A DNA stretch of 64,000 nucleotides from Tetragonia tetragonoides (taxonomy: Eukaryota; Streptophyta; Magnoliopsida; Caryophyllales; Aizoaceae). The stretch lies in contig CM076154.1 of NCBI GenBank assembly GCA_038025085.1, positions 24,604,501-24,668,500 of the forward strand, in the 5' to 3' direction. Numbering within the stretch: the first letter of the stretch is position 1; every line of letters starts with the position of its first letter. Shown in pieces: positions 36,538-48,820 of this stretch. The notes below the pieces were generated by a model. That model was not told the DNA's origin and searched no databases. It saw only the letters and a list, made by a program, of their open reading frames with translations. Made by a program: the position numbers and the translations under genes.

Positions 36538-38497
36538 AGCATTCTTGGTGTAGTTTCTCACTCAAATGAATGCAAACAAAGCGTAAATGCATTCAAAAGG
36601 TGGAGTTAAAGCTTGTTTGTACTTGCAAACATCCTTGGTGTAGTTTCTCACTCAAATGAATGCAAACAAAGCATTTGGGTGCTTTCTCTTAATATACAAC
36701 ACAAAAGACCTCAATCTCTTTCACCCTAATCGTAAGAGCTGTTAAAACGCGTAAATACATTCAAAAGCTTGAGTTGAAGCTTGTTTGTACTTGTAAACAT
36801 CCTTGGTTAAGTTTCTCACTCAAATGAATGCAAACAAAGCATTTGGGTGCTTTCTCTTAAAATACAACACAAAAGAACTCAATCTTTTTCACCCTAGTCA
36901 TATGAGCTTTTAAAACGCGTAAATGTATTCAAAAGCTAGAGTTGAAGCTTCTTTGTACTTGTAAACATTCTTTGTGTAGTTTCTCCCTCAAATGAATGCA
37001 AACAAAGCATTTGGGTGCTTTCTCTTAATATACAACACAAAAGAACTCAATCTCTTTCACCCTAGATATAAGAGCTGTTAAAACGCGTAAATGCATTCAA
37101 AAGGTGGAGTTAAAGCTTGTTTGACCTTGTAAACATTCTTGGTGTAGTTTCTCACTCAAATGAATGCAAACAAAGTTTTTGGGTGCTTTCTCTGAAAATA
37201 CAACACAAAAGAACTCAATCTCTTTCACCCTCGTCGTATGAGGCTTTAAAACGCGTATATGCATTCAAAAGCTTAAGTTGAAGCTTGTTGGTACTTGTAA
37301 TCATCTTTGGTGTAGTTTCTCACATAAATGAATGCAAGAAAACATTTAGTTACGTTCTCTTAATATACAACACAAAAGAACTCAATCTCTTTCACCCTTG
37401 TCGTAAGAGCTGTTAAAACGCGTAAATACATTAAAAAGCTTGAGTTGAAGCTTGTTTGTACTTGTAAACATCGTTGGTGTAGTTTCTCACTCCAATCAAT
37501 GCAAACAAAACTTTGGGCCCTTTCTCTGAAAATACAACACAAAAGAACTCAATCTCTTTCACCCTAGTCGTATGAGGTTTTAAAACGCGTATATACATTC
37601 AAAAGCTTAAGTTGAAGCTTGTTGGTACTTGTAAACATCTTTGGTGTAGTTTGTCACCCAAATGAATGCAAACAAAGCATTTGGGTGCGTTCTCTTAAAA
37701 TACAACACAAAAGAACTCCATCTCTTTCACCCTTGTCGTATGAGCTTTTAAAACGCTTAAATGCATTGAAAAGCTTGAGTTCAAGCTTGTTTGTAGTTGT
37801 AAACTTCCTTGGGGTAGTTTCACACTCAAATGAATGCATACAAAGCATTTGGGTGCTTTCTCTTGAGCTTGAGTTGAAGCTTGTTTGTACTTGTAAAACA
37901 CAAAATAGATTGAGTTTCTCACTCCAATGAATGCAAACAAAGCTTTTGGATGCTTTCTCTTAATATACAACAGAAAAGAACTCAAGCTTTTTCACCCTAG
38001 TAATATGAGCTTTTAAAACGCGTAAATGTATTCAAAAGCTTGAGTTGAAACTTGTTTGTACTTGTAATCCTTGGTGTAGTTTCTCACTGAAATGAATGCA
38101 AACAAAGCTTTTGGGTGCTTTCTCTGAAATTACAACACTAAAGAACTCAATCTCTTTCACCCTAGTCGTATGAGGTTTTAAAACGCGTATATGCATTCAA
38201 AAGGTGGAGTTAAAGCTTGTTTGTACTTGTAAACATCCTTGGTGTAGTTTCTCACTCAAATGAATGCAAACAAAGCATTTGGGTGCTTTCTCTTAATATA
38301 CAACACAAAAGACCTCAATCTCTTTCACCTAGTCATATGAGCTTTTAAAACGCGTAAATACATTCAAAAGCTTGAGTTGAAGCTTGTTTGTACTTGTAAA
38401 CATCCTTGGTGTAGTTTCTCACTCCAATGAATGCAAACAAAGCTTTTGGGTGCTTTCTCTGAAAATACAACACAAAAGAACCCAAATGAGAATGTTG
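36538..38497 (+). repeat. satellite block, + orientation
   Basis: About 11.5 monomers. A deletion junction acaaagcgtaaatgc lies at 36575-36590. From 37757 the block is the outer left arm of the large inverted duplication. The fused chain tcttgagcttgagttg / taaaacacaaaatag at 37860-37915 is the + copy of the rearranged monomer also seen at 11617 and 63227. Confidence 0.9.
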
Positions 38498-38640
38498 CTT
38501 GCATTCATTGGAGTGAGAAACTACACCAAGGATGTTTACAAGTACAAACAAGCTTTAACTCCACCTTTTGAATGCATATACGCGTTTTAAAACCTCATAC
38601 GACTAGGGTGAAAGAGATTGAGTTCTTTTGTGTTGTATTT
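38498..38640 (-). repeat. short satellite block, - orientation
   Basis: Less than one reversed monomer between the private junction cccaaatgagaatgttgc and the non-satellite element. Confidence 0.85.
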
Positions 38641-39068
38641 ACAAAAGATTAACAAAAGATTATTTCTTTTGTGTTCTTTAGACTTAATTGATTACTGAAT
38701 TAAAGTAGTGGAAGCTATCACTTGGTGTATAAAGTTTCTGACCTATGTAACATTACATACACGGCGATGTGGTCGTACGTACTATTAAATTTATATATCG
38801 AATTTGATTGCCACCTTGTAACATGCCAACTGTTTTTTCTTTTCTAATGTGGAATTAGTGTCACGCATGATGTGATCTTATGGAATAGATTAATAGAAAC
38901 GTTTCTAATGTTAAGTTGCGATTCTTGCGAATGAATAAACGTTTCTAATTTGATGTACTTCAGTACTTGTGTTTTTTGTACGGATTCTCTTATTCATGAG
39001 GTCGTCTGGTATATTTTTTTGAGGGAAAAAATATAATTTGCATTAATAATAGGCTATACGGCATCTAC

Positions 39069-39307
39069 AAACGATATCAAATTCAACAATAAACGGATCT
39101 AAAATATCAGAAAACATTCTAATTGAAACAATATCAAGTATTTGAACATATTTATTTATATTTATATATATATATATATATATATATAATACTATGCTAT
39201 TTAATATCCAAAATTAATGCAAACAAACATGTGGGACTTAAGGAGATACTTTGGAGTGAGAAAGAGATTTGAAAAACTTGAGTTATTTGTTGAATTTGAT
39301 ATCGTTT
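39069..39307. repeat. inverted-repeat-bounded segment within element A (possible MITE)
   Basis: A 21-bp sequence (aaacgatatcaaattcaac plus aa) at 39069-39089 is matched by its perfect complement at 39287-39307, enclosing about 200 bp including a (TA)13 tract. A satellite-like ggagtgagaaagag piece lies inside. No convincing target-site duplication is seen. A miniature inverted-repeat element is possible; a simple hairpin-forming A+T region is the alternative. Confidence 0.5.
39163..39188. repeat. (TA)13 microsatellite
   Basis: Uninterrupted TA dinucleotide run in the non-satellite element. It differs in length and surroundings from the inverted copy. Confidence 0.95.
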
Positions 39308-39338
39308 TAATAGTCACCATACTGAAAGTATTTGCATT

Positions 39339-39356
39339 TATATATATATATATATA
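39339..39356. repeat. (TA)9 microsatellite at element/satellite border
   Basis: A TA run that marks the inner edge of element A; satellite resumes at aaatgcattcaaaagc. The inverted copy has its own TA run at the equivalent border (about 62024-62034). Confidence 0.92.
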
Positions 39357-39357
39357 A

Positions 39358-40217
39358 ATGCATTCAAAAGCTTGAGGTGAAGCTTGTTTGTACTTGTAAA
39401 CATCCTTGGTGTAGTTTCTCACTCAAATGAATGCAAACAGAGCATTTGTGTGATTTCTGTTAATATACAACACAAAATAACTCAATCTCTTTCACCCTAG
39501 TTGTAAGAGCTGTTAGAATGAGTAAATGCATTAAAAAGGTGGAGTTAAAGCTTGTTTGTGCTTGTAAACATCCTTGGTGTAAGTTTCTCACTCAAATTGT
39601 ATGCATTTACAAACAAGCTTTTGAATGCATTTACGCGTTTTAAAAGCTCATACGAGTAGGGTGAAAGAGATTTGAGTTCTTTTGTGTTGTACATTAAGAG
39701 AAAGCATCCAAATACTTTGTTTGGATACATTTGAGTGTGCAACTGCACCTAGGATGTTTACAAGTACAAACAAGCTTCAACTCAAGCTTTTGAATGTATT
39801 TACGCGTTTTAACAGCTCTTACGACTAGGGTGAAAGAGATTGAGTTCTTTTCTGTTGTATATTAAGAGAAAACACACAAATGCTTTATTTGCATTTATTT
39901 GATTGTGAATACATTCAAAATTTTCAGTTGAAGCTTGTTTGTACTTGTAACCATCCTTGGTGTAGTTTCTCACTCCGCGTAAATGCATTCAAAAGCTTGA
40001 GTTGAAGCTTGTTTGTACTTGTAAACATTCTTGGTGTAGTTTCTCACTCAAATGAATGCAAACAAATGCATTTGGGTGCGTTTTAACAGCTCTTACGATT
40101 AAGGTGAAAGAGATTGAGGTCTTTTGTGTTGTATATTAAGAGAAAGCACCCAAATGCTTTGTTTGCATTCATTTGAGTGAGAAACTTAAGCAAGGATGTT
40201 TACAAGTACAAACAAGA
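39358..40217. repeat. satellite in short alternating blocks
   Basis: + 39358-39600, - 39601-39905, + 39906-40079, - 40080-40217. The 39601 junction fuses ctcaaattgt to atgcatttac. The junction at 39976 (tctcactccgcgtaaatg) and the one at 40078 (tttgggtgcgttttaac) lie at the CGCG motif. The whole group is mirrored at 61056-61590. Confidence 0.85.
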
Positions 40218-40911
40218 TTTCACCCTAGTCATATGAGCTTTTAAAACGCGTAAATGCATTCAAAAGCTTGAGTTGAAGCTTGTTTGTACTTGTAAACATT
40301 CTTGGTGTAGTTTCTCACTGAAATGAATTCAAACAAGGCTTTTGGTTGCTTTCTCTTAAAATACAACACAAAAGAACTCAATCTTTTTCACCCTAGTCAT
40401 ATGAGCTTTTAAAACGCGTAAATGTATTCAAAAGCTTGAGTTGAAGCTTGTTTGTACTTGTAAACAAGAGCTCTTAAAACGCGTAAATACATTCAAAAGC
40501 TTGAGTTGAAGCTTGTTTGTACTTGTAAACATCCTTGGTGTAGTTTCTCCCTCAAATGAATTTAAACAAAGCATTTGTGTGATTTCTCTTAATATACAAC
40601 ACAAAAGAACTCAATCTCTTTCACCCTAGTCATATGAGCTTTTAAAACGCGTAAATGCATTCAAAAGCTTGAGTTGAAGCTTGTTTGTACTTGTAAACAT
40701 CCTTGGTGTAGTTTCACAATCAAATGAATGCAAACAAAGCATTTGTGTGCTTTCTCTTAATATACAACACAAAAGAACTCAATCTCTTTCACCCTAGTCG
40801 TAAGAGCTGTTAAAATGCTTAAATGCAATAAAAAGCTTCAGTTGGAGCTTTTTTGTACTTGTAAACATCCTTGGTGTAGTTTCTCACTCAAATGAATGCA
40901 TACAAAGCAAC
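40218..40911 (+). repeat. satellite block, + orientation
   Basis: About four monomers, one truncated near 40465 (taaacaagagctctt). It ends at the four-copy F-to-R junction gcatacaaagcaaccc / aaagctttg. Confidence 0.9.
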
Positions 40912-41595
40912 CCAAAGCTTTGTTTGCATTCATTTGAGTGAGAAACTTAACCAAGGATGCTTACAAGTACAAACAAGCTTCAACTCAAGCTTTTGAATGT
41001 ATTAACGCGTTTTAACAGCTCACGATTAGGGTGAAAGAGATTGAGGTCTTTTGTGTTGTATATTAAGAGAAAGCACGCAAATGCTTTGTTTGCATTCATT
41101 TGAGTGAGAAACTACACCAAGGATGTTTACAAGTACAAACAAGCTTTAACTCCACCTTTTGAATGCATTTACGCTTTGTTTGCATTCATTTGTGTGAGAA
41201 ACTACACCAAAGATGTTTACAAGTACAAACAAGCTTTAACTCCACCTTTTGAATGCATTTACGCGTTTTAACAGCTCTTACATCCAGAGTGAAAGATATT
41301 GAGGTCTTTTGTGTTGTATATTAAGAGAAAGCACCCAAATGCTTTGTTTGCATTCATTTGAGTGTGAAACTACACCTAGGATGTTTACAAGTACAAACAA
41401 GCTTCAACTCAAGCTTTTGAATGCATTTACGCATTTTAAAAGCTCATATGACTAGGGTGAAAAAGATTGAGTTCTTTTGTGTTGTATTTTAAGAGAAAGC
41501 AACCAAAAGCTTTGTTTGCATTCATTGGAGTGAGAAACTACACCAAGGATGTTTAGAAGTACAAACAAGCTTCAACTCAAAACTTTGAATGTATT
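40912..41595 (-). repeat. satellite block, - orientation
   Basis: About four reversed monomers. A truncated unit is joined at acgctttgtttgc (41174). It ends at the recurrent gtattcacaatcaaatg junction. Confidence 0.9.
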
Positions 41596-42773
41596 CACAA
41601 TCAAATGAATGCAAATAAAGCATTTGTGTGCTTTCTCTTAGTATACAACAGAAAAGAACTCAATCTCTTTCACCCTAGTCGTAAAAGCTGTTAAAACGGG
41701 TAAATACATTCAAAAGCTTGACTTGAAGCTTGTTTGTACTTGTAAACATCCTTGGTGTAGTTTCTCACTCCAATGAATGGAAACAAAGCTTTTGGGTGCT
41801 TTCTCTGAAAATTCAACACAAAAGAACTCAATCTCTTTCACCCTAGTCGTATGAGGTTTTAAAACGCGTAAATGCATTCAAAAGGTGGAGTTAAAGCTTG
41901 TTTGTACTTGTAAACATCCTTGGTGTAGTTTCTCACTCAAATGAATGCAAACAAAGCATTTGGGTGCTTTCTCTTAATATACAACACAAAAGACCTCAAT
42001 CTCTTTCACCCTAATCGTAAGAGCTGTTAAAACGCGTAAATACATTCAAAAGCTTGAGTTGAAGCTTGTTTGTACTTGTAAATATCCTTGGTTAAGTTTC
42101 TCAGTCAAATGAATGCAAACAAAGCATTTGGGTGCTTTCTCTTAATATACAACACAAAAGAACTCAATCTTTTTCACCCTAGTCATATCAGCTTTTAAAA
42201 CGCGTAAATGCATTCAAAAGCTTGAGTTGAAGCTTTTTGTACTTGTAAACATCCTAGGTGTAGTTTCACACTCAAATGAATGCAAACAAAGTATTTGGAT
42301 GCATTCTCTTAATATACAACACAAAAGAACTCAAATCTCTTTCACCCTACTCTTATGAGCTTTCACAACGCGTAAATGCATTCAAAAGGTGGAGTTAAAG
42401 CTTGTTTGTACTTGTAAACATCCTTGGTGTAGTTTCTCCCTCAAATGAATGCAAACAAAGCATTTGGGTGCTTTCTCTTAATATACAACACAAAAGAACT
42501 CAATCTCTTTCACCCTAGATGTAAGAGCTGTTAAAACGCCTAAATGCATTGAAAAGGTGGAGTTAAAGCTTGTTTGTACTTGTAAACATCCAAGGTGTAG
42601 TTTCACACGCAAATGAATGCAAACAAAGTGTTTGGATGCTTTCTCTTAATATACAACACAAAGAACTCAAATCTCTTTCACCCTATTCGCATGAGCTTTT
42701 AAAACGCGTAAATGCATTCAAAAGCTTGAGTTGAAGCTTGTTTGCACTTGTAAACATCCTAGGTCTTTTGAAT
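41596..42773 (+). repeat. satellite block, + orientation
   Basis: About seven monomers, with the taggtgtagtttcacac class from 42240 onward. It ends where catcctaggtc joins ttttgaatgcattttcg of the reversed block. Confidence 0.9.
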
Positions 42774-44035
42774 GCATTTTCGCATTTTAAAAGCTCTTAC
42801 AACTAGGGTGAAAAAGTTTGAGTTCTTTTGTATTGTATATTAAGAGAATGCAACCAAAAGCTTTGTTTGCATTCATTTGAGTGTGAAACTACTCTTTCAC
42901 TCAAGCTTTGGAATATTAAGAGAAAGCTCATATGACTAGGGTGAAAGAGATTGAGTTCTTTTGTGTAGTTTCACACTCAAATGAATTATACATTTAAGAG
43001 AAAGTACACCAAGGATGTTTACAAGTACAAACAAGCTTCAACTCAAGCTTTTGAATGCATTTACGCGTTTTGAATGCAATTACGCGCTTTAACAGCTCTT
43101 ACGACTAGGGTGAAAGAGATTGAGTTGTTTTGTGTTTTATATTAAGAGAAAGCACCCAAATGCTTCTTTTGCATTCATTTGAGAGAGAAACTACACCAAG
43201 GATGTTTACAAGTACAAACAAGCTTCAACTCAAGCTTTTGAATGCATTTACGGGTTTTAAAACCTCATACGACTAGGGTGAAAGAGATTGAGGTCTTTTG
43301 TGTTGTATATTAAGAGAAAGCACCCAAATGCTTTGTTTGCATTCATTTCAGTGAGAAACTACACCAAGAATGTTTACAAGTACAAACAAGCTTCAACTCA
43401 AGCTTTTGAATGCATTTAGGCGTTTTAAAAGCTCATATGACTAGGATGAAAAGGATTGAGTTCTTTTGTGTTGTACATTTAGAGAAATCACCCAAATGCT
43501 TTATTTGCATTCATTTGATTGTTTGTACTTGTAAATTCAAAAGGTGAATGCATTCAAAAGCTTTGTTTGTAAATGCATACAATTTCAGTGAGAAACTACA
43601 CCATCATAAATCTAGTCGTGAAAGAGATTGAGTTTTTTTGTGTTGAAAATTAAGAGAAAGCACCCAAATGCTTTGTTTGCATTTATTTGAGTGAGAAACT
43701 ACACCAAGGATGTTTACAAGTACAAACAAGCTTCAGCGTAAGCTTTTGAATGCATTTACGCGTTTTAAAAGCTCATATGACTAGGGTGAAAGAGATTGAG
43801 GTCTTTTGTGTTGTATATTAAGAGAAAGCACCCAAATGCTTTGTTTGCATTCATTTGAGTGAGAAACTTAACCAAGGATGTTTACAAGTACAAACAAGCT
43901 TCAACTCAAGCTTTTGAATGTATTTACGTGTTTTAACAGCTCTTACGACTAGGGTGAAAGAGATTGAGTTCTTTTCTGTTGTATATTAAGAGAAAGCACA
44001 CAAATGCTTTATTTGCATTCATTTGATTGTGAATA
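42774..44035 (-). repeat. satellite block, - orientation, with micro-mosaics
   Basis: Mostly reversed monomers, with scrambled stretches at 42885-43010 (tggaatattaagagaaag; gaattatacatttaagag) and 43505-43640 (tgattgtttgtacttg; gtaaatgcatacaatttc). Confidence 0.82.
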
Positions 44036-44098
44036 CATTCAAAATTTTGAGTTGAAGCTTGTTTGTATTTGTAAACATCCTTGGTGTAGTTAAAGCTA

Positions 44099-44310
44099 GT
44101 TTCTTTATCGAATTTGATTGCCACCTTGTAACATGCCAACTGTTTTTTATTTTCTAAGGTGGAATTAGTGTCACGGATGATGTGATCTTATGGAATAGAT
44201 TAATAGAAACGTTTCTAATGTTAAGTTGCGATTCTTGCGAATGAATAAACGTTTCTAATTTGATGTACTTCAGTACTTGTGTTTTTTTTACGTATTCTCT
44301 TATTCAAAAA
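44099..44310 (+). other. truncated copy of the non-satellite element
   Basis: It matches the 38810-39000 part of element A: atcgaatttgattgcc, gccaactgttttttat, the two aaacgtttctaa motifs, and tacttcagtacttgtg. It starts abruptly after gttaaagctagtttc and ends after ctcttattca. Scattered substitutions, such as gtgtcacggatg for gtgtcacgcatg, mark it as an independent, older or diverged copy. Confidence 0.88.
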
Positions 44311-44780
44311 CAAAGTATTTTGGTTAAGCCCATGTTTCATGATAAGTACATCTAGGGTAAAACCTCAAACCCAAACGCGTAAATGCTTTCAAAAGCTTGG
44401 TTTTGGTTTTAAGTTCTTGGTGTAAACGTTTTGATGTTTACAAACTTTTGAGTTATTATCCCGTATAGCTCAATTGGAGTTCAATAATACACATCAATAT
44501 ACAACACCAAAGAAACACAAAACACCAAGTGTTTTTGAATGCATTTACGCGTTTTAAAACATCATACGAATAGGGTGAAAGAGATTTGAGTTCTTTGTGT
44601 TGTATATTAAGAGAAATCACCCAGATGCTTTGTTTGCATTCTTAAATGTATAATTCAATCCAGTTATAATTCAATTTAAAAGGTAACCTCACAAGAGATT
44701 TGATTACAAGTACAAACAAGATAAATGCATTTGAAAGAAACTACACCAAGAATTAAACATTTAAGAGAAACATCCTAGGT
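44311..44780. repeat. degenerate satellite mosaic with unknown sequence
   Basis: Short recognisable satellite scraps (aaacgcgtaaatgctttc, gtgttgtatattaagag, acaagtacaaacaag) are mixed with unassigned A+T-rich sequence (for example cccgtatagctcaattgg, cagttataattcaattt). A 14-bp piece, tgagctatacgggt, is shared in inverted form with the mosaic at about 52290. Confidence 0.7.
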
Positions 44781-45097
44781 GTAGTTTCTCACTCAAATGA
44801 ATGCAAACAAAGCATTTGGGTGCTTTCTCTTAATATACAACACAAAAGACCTCAATCTCTTTCACCCTAGTCGTTTTAGGTTTTAAAACGCGTAAATGCT
44901 TTCAAAAGCTTGAGTTGAAGCTTGTTTGTACTTGTAAACATCCTTGGTTAAGTTTCTCACTCAATCACCCTAATCGTAAGAGCTGTTAAAACGCGTAAAT
45001 ACATTCACAACCTTGAGTTGAAGCTTGTTTGTACTTGTAAACATCCTTGGTGTAGTTTCTCACTCAAATGAATGCAACCAAAGCTTTTGGTTGCTTT
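44781..45097 (+). repeat. satellite block, + orientation
   Basis: Just under two monomers, with one internal deletion at 44965 (ctcaatcaccctaatcg). It ends at the third copy of the F-to-R junction (aaagcttttggttgc / tttgtatgc). Confidence 0.88.
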
Positions 45098-46160
45098 GTA
45101 TGCATTCATTTGAGTGAGAAACTACACCAAGGATGTTTACAAGTACAAACAAGCTTCAACTGAAGCTTTTTATTGCATTTAAGCATTTTAACAGCTCTTA
45201 CGACTAGGGTGAAAGAGATTGAGTTCTTTTGTGTTATATATTAAGAGAAAGCACACAAATGCTTTGTTTGCATTCATTTGATTGTGAAACTACACCAAGG
45301 ATGTTTACAAGTACATTCAAGCTTCAACTCAAGCTTTTGAATGCATTTACGCGTTTTAAAAGCTCATATGACTAGGGTGAAAAAGATTGAGGTCTTTTGT
45401 GTTGTATATTAAGAGAAAGCACCCAAATGCTTTGTTTGCATTCACTTGAGTGAGAAACTACACCAAGGATGTTTACAAGTACAAACAAGCTTTAACTCCA
45501 CCTTTTGAATGCATTTACGCGTTTTAAAAGCTCATATGACTAGGGTGAAAGAGATTGAGTTCTTTTGTGTTGTATATTAAGAGAAATCACCCAAATGGTT
45601 TGTTTGCATTCATTTGAGTGAGAAACTACACCAAGGATGTTTACAAGTACAAACAAGTTTCAACTCAAGCTTTTGGATGCATTTACGCGTTTTAACAGCT
45701 CTTACAACTAGGGTGAAAGAGATTGAGTTCTTTTGTGTTGTATATCAAGAGAAATCATACAAATGCTTTGTTTGCATTCATTTGAGTAAGAAACTACACC
45801 AAGAAGATTTACAAGTACAAACAAGCTTCAACACAAACTTTTGAATCCATTTACGCGTTTTAAAAGCTCATATGACTAGGGTGAAAAAGATTGAGTTCTT
45901 TTGTGTTGTATTTTAAGAGAAAGCAACCAAAAGCTTTGTTTCCATTCATTTCAGTGAGAAACTACACCTAGGATGTTTAAATGTACAAACATGGTTCAAC
46001 TTGAGTTTTAATTGAATTAGCAATGCTCGAATTAAAAGGTCTTACGAGTAGGGTGAAAGAGATTTGAGTTCTTTTGTGTTGTATATTAAAAGAAATGATC
46101 CAAATACTTTGTTTGGATTCATTTGAGTATGAAACTACATGAAGATTGTTTTAAGGTACA
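45060..46160. repeat. large inverted duplication, inner left arm
   Basis: The reverse complement is at 56585-57690. Anchors: the junction at 45095 with 57655 (sum 102,750), caagtacattcaagc at about 45313 with gcttgaatgtacttg at about 57424, and the private gcaatgctcgaatt scrap at 46022-46033 with its complement at 56711-56722. The different coordinate sum from the outer arms means about 1.6 kb of indels separate the two levels, or they are separate events. Confidence 0.85.
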
Positions 46161-47532
46161 AACAAGCTTCAACTCAAGCTTTTGAATGTATTTATGCGTT
46201 TTAACAGCTCTTACATCTAGGGTGAAAGAGATTGAGTTCTTTTGTGTTGTATATTAAGAGAAAGCACCCAAATGCTTTGTTTGCATTCATCTGAGGGAGA
46301 AACTACACCAAGGATATTTACAAGTACAAACAAGATTTAACTCAACCTTTTGAATGCATTTACGCATTTTAGCAGCTCTTACAACTAGGGTGAAAGAGAT
46401 TGAGTTCTTTTGTGTTGTGTATTAAGAGAAATACCACAAATGCTTTGTTTGCATTCATTTGAGTGAGAAACTACACCAAGGATGTTTACAAGTACAAACA
46501 AGCTTTAACTCCACCTTTTGAATGCATTTACGCGTTTTAACAGCCCTTACATCTAGGGTGAAAGAGATTGAGTTCTTTTGTGTTGTATATTAAGAGAAAG
46601 CACCCAAATGCTTTGTTTGCATTCCTAATACACGTAAATACATATGATAGAGAAAGCTTGAATTGAAGCTGTTAAAACAATCAAAAGCTTCAACTCAAGC
46701 TTTTGAATGCATTTACGCGTTTTAAAAGCTTATACGAGTAGGGTGAAAGAGATTTGAGTTCTTTTGTGTTGTATATTAAGAGAATGCATCCAAATACTTT
46801 GTTTGCATTAATTTGAGTGAGAAACTATACCAAGGATGTTTACAAGTACAAACAAGCTTTAACTCCACCTTTTGAATGCATTTATGCGTTTTAACAGCTC
46901 TTTCATCTAGGGTGAAAGAGATTGAGTTCTTTTGTGTTGTATATTAAGAGAAAGCACCCAAATGCTTTGTTTGCATTCATTTGAGGGAGAAACTACACCA
47001 AGGATGTTTACAAGTACAAACAAGATTTAACTCAACCTTTTGAATGCATTTACGCATTTTAACAGCTCTTACAACTAGGGTGAAAGAGATTGAGTTCTTT
47101 TGTGTTGTATATTAAGAGAAATCACACAAATGCTTTGTTTGCATTCATTTGAGTGAGAAACTACACCAAGGATGTTTACAAGTACAAACAAGCTTTAACT
47201 CCACCTTTTGAATGCATTTACGCGTTTTAACAGCTCTTACATCTAGGGTGAAAGAGATTGAGTTCTTTTGTGTTTTATATTAAGAGAAAGCACCCAAATG
47301 CCTTGTTTGAGTGAGAAACTTAAACAAGGATGTTTACAAGTACAAACAAGCTTTAACTCCACCTTTTGAATGCATTTACGCGTTTTAACAACTCTTACAT
47401 GTAGGGTGAAAGAGATTGAGTTCTTTTGTGTTGTATATTAAGAGAAAGCACCCAAAAGCATTGTTTGCATTCATTTGAGGGAGAAACTACACCAAGGATG
47501 TTTACAAGTACAAACAAGCTTTAACTCCACCT
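45098..47532 (-). repeat. satellite block, - orientation
   Basis: About 14 reversed monomers with two scars: the insert ttgaattagcaatgctc at about 46013-46030 and a mosaic at 46625-46690 (taatacacgtaaatac). It ends at a junction in the CGCG motif (ctccacctacgcgtaaat). Confidence 0.9.
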
Positions 47533-48320
47533 ACGCGTAAATGCATTCAAAAGCTTGAGTTGAAGCTTGTTTGTACTTGTAAACATCCTTGGTGTAGTTT
47601 CTCACTCAAATGAATGCAAATAAAGCATTTGGGTGCTTTCTCTTATTACACAACACAAAAGAACTCAATCTCTTTCACCCTAGATGTAAGAGCTGTTAAA
47701 ACGCGTAAATGCATTCAAAATGTGGATTTAAACATGTTTGTACTTGTAAACATCCTTGGTGTAGATTCTCACTCAAATTAATGCAAAGAAAGCATTTGGG
47801 TGCTTTCTCTTAATATACAACACAAAAGACGTCAATCTCTTTCACCCTAGTTGTAAGAGGTGTTAAAATGCGTAAATGCATTCAAAATGTTGAGTTAAAG
47901 CTTTTTTGTGCTTGTAAACATCCTTGGTGTAGTTTCTCACTCAAATGAATGCAAACAAACCATTTGGGTGATTTCTCATAATATACAACATTTGGGTGCG
48001 TTCTCTTGATATACAACACAAAAGAACTCAATCTCTTTCACCCTTGTCGTATGAGCTTTTAAAACGCTTAAATGCATTCAAAAGCTTGAGTTCAAGCCTG
48101 TTTGTAGTTGTAAACATCCTTGGGGTAGTTTCACACTCAAATGAATGCAAAGAAAGCATTTGGGTGCTTTCTCTGAAAATACAACACAAAAGAACTCAAT
48201 CTCTTTCACCCTACTCGTAAGAGCTGTTAAAACGCGTAAATACATTCAAAAGCTTGAGTTGAAGCTTGTTTGTACTTGTAAACATCCTTGGTGTAGTTAC
48301 TCACTCCGATGAATGCAAAC
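47533..48320 (+). repeat. satellite block, + orientation
   Basis: About 4.7 monomers, one shortened near 47985 (atacaacatttgggtgcg). It is the left arm of the palindrome centred at 48404. Confidence 0.9.
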
Positions 48321-48820
48321 AAAGCTTTAACTCCACCTTTTGAATGCATTTACGTGTTTTAACAGCTCTTACATCTAGGGTGAAAGAGATTGAGTTCTTT
48401 TGTGTTGTATTTTCACAGAAAGCACCCAAAAGCTTTGTTTGCATTCAAAAGGTGGAGTTAAATCTTGATTACGAGTATAAATGCTTTGTTTGCATTCATT
48501 TGAGTAAGAAACTTAACCAAGGATGTTTACAAGTACATACAAACTTCAACTCAAGCTTTTGAATGTATTTACGCGTTTTAACAGCTCTTACGAGTAGGGT
48601 GAAAGAGATTGAGTTCTTTTGTGTTGCATTTTAAGAGAAAGCACCCAAATGCTTTCTTTGCATTCATTTGAGTATGAAACTATCCCAAGGATGTTTACAA
48701 CTACAAACAAGCTTGAACTCAAGCTTTTGAATGCATTTAAGCGTTTTTAAAGCTCATACGACAAGGGTGAAAGAGATTGAGTTCTTTTGTGTCGTATATT
48801 AAGAGAACGCACCCAAATGT
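47990..48820. repeat. satellite palindrome centred at 48404
   Basis: Arms in exact mirror register: ctcgtaagagct at 48214-48225 with agctcttacgag at 48583-48594, and cttgtcgtatgagc at 48043-48056 with its complement at 48752-48765; both sum to 96,808. The spacer holds the same reversed scrap (cttgattacgag) as the 4250 palindrome, so the two palindromes are copies. Confidence 0.87.

Larger units (their letters stand above)
38641..39357 (+). other. unidentified non-satellite element, copy A
   Basis: About 720 bp, A+T-rich, with no long open frame. It starts after gtgttgtattt at acaaaagattaacaaaag and ends in a (TA)n tract before aaatgcattc. Internal marks: two aaacgtttctaa motifs near 38900-38950, tacttcagtacttgtg, a perfect 21-bp inverted repeat pair (39069-39089 and 39287-39307) and (TA)n tracts at 39163-39188 and 39339-39356. 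An inverted copy sits at 62024-62790 and a truncated copy at 44099-44310. It may be a small transposable element or captured host DNA; I do not recognise the family. Confidence 0.8.
37757..41850 (+). repeat. large inverted duplication, outer left arm
   Basis: The reverse complement of this arm is found at 59375-63400. Anchors: the fused monomer at 37860-37925 with 63227-63300; cccaaatgagaatgttgc at about 38481 with its complement at about 62931; the non-satellite element; the 39545-39748 unit with 61387-61590 (coordinate sum 101,135); the F-to-R junction at 40910 with 60240; and gtaaaagctg at 41681 with cagcttttac at 59538 (sum 101,228). The arm ends near 41850, where the partners diverge. 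Confidence 0.88.

Noticed and set aside
44460..44480. tRNA-like A-box (tagctcaattgg)
   Set aside because: No matching B-box (gttcgaatc type), acceptor stem or cloverleaf follows.
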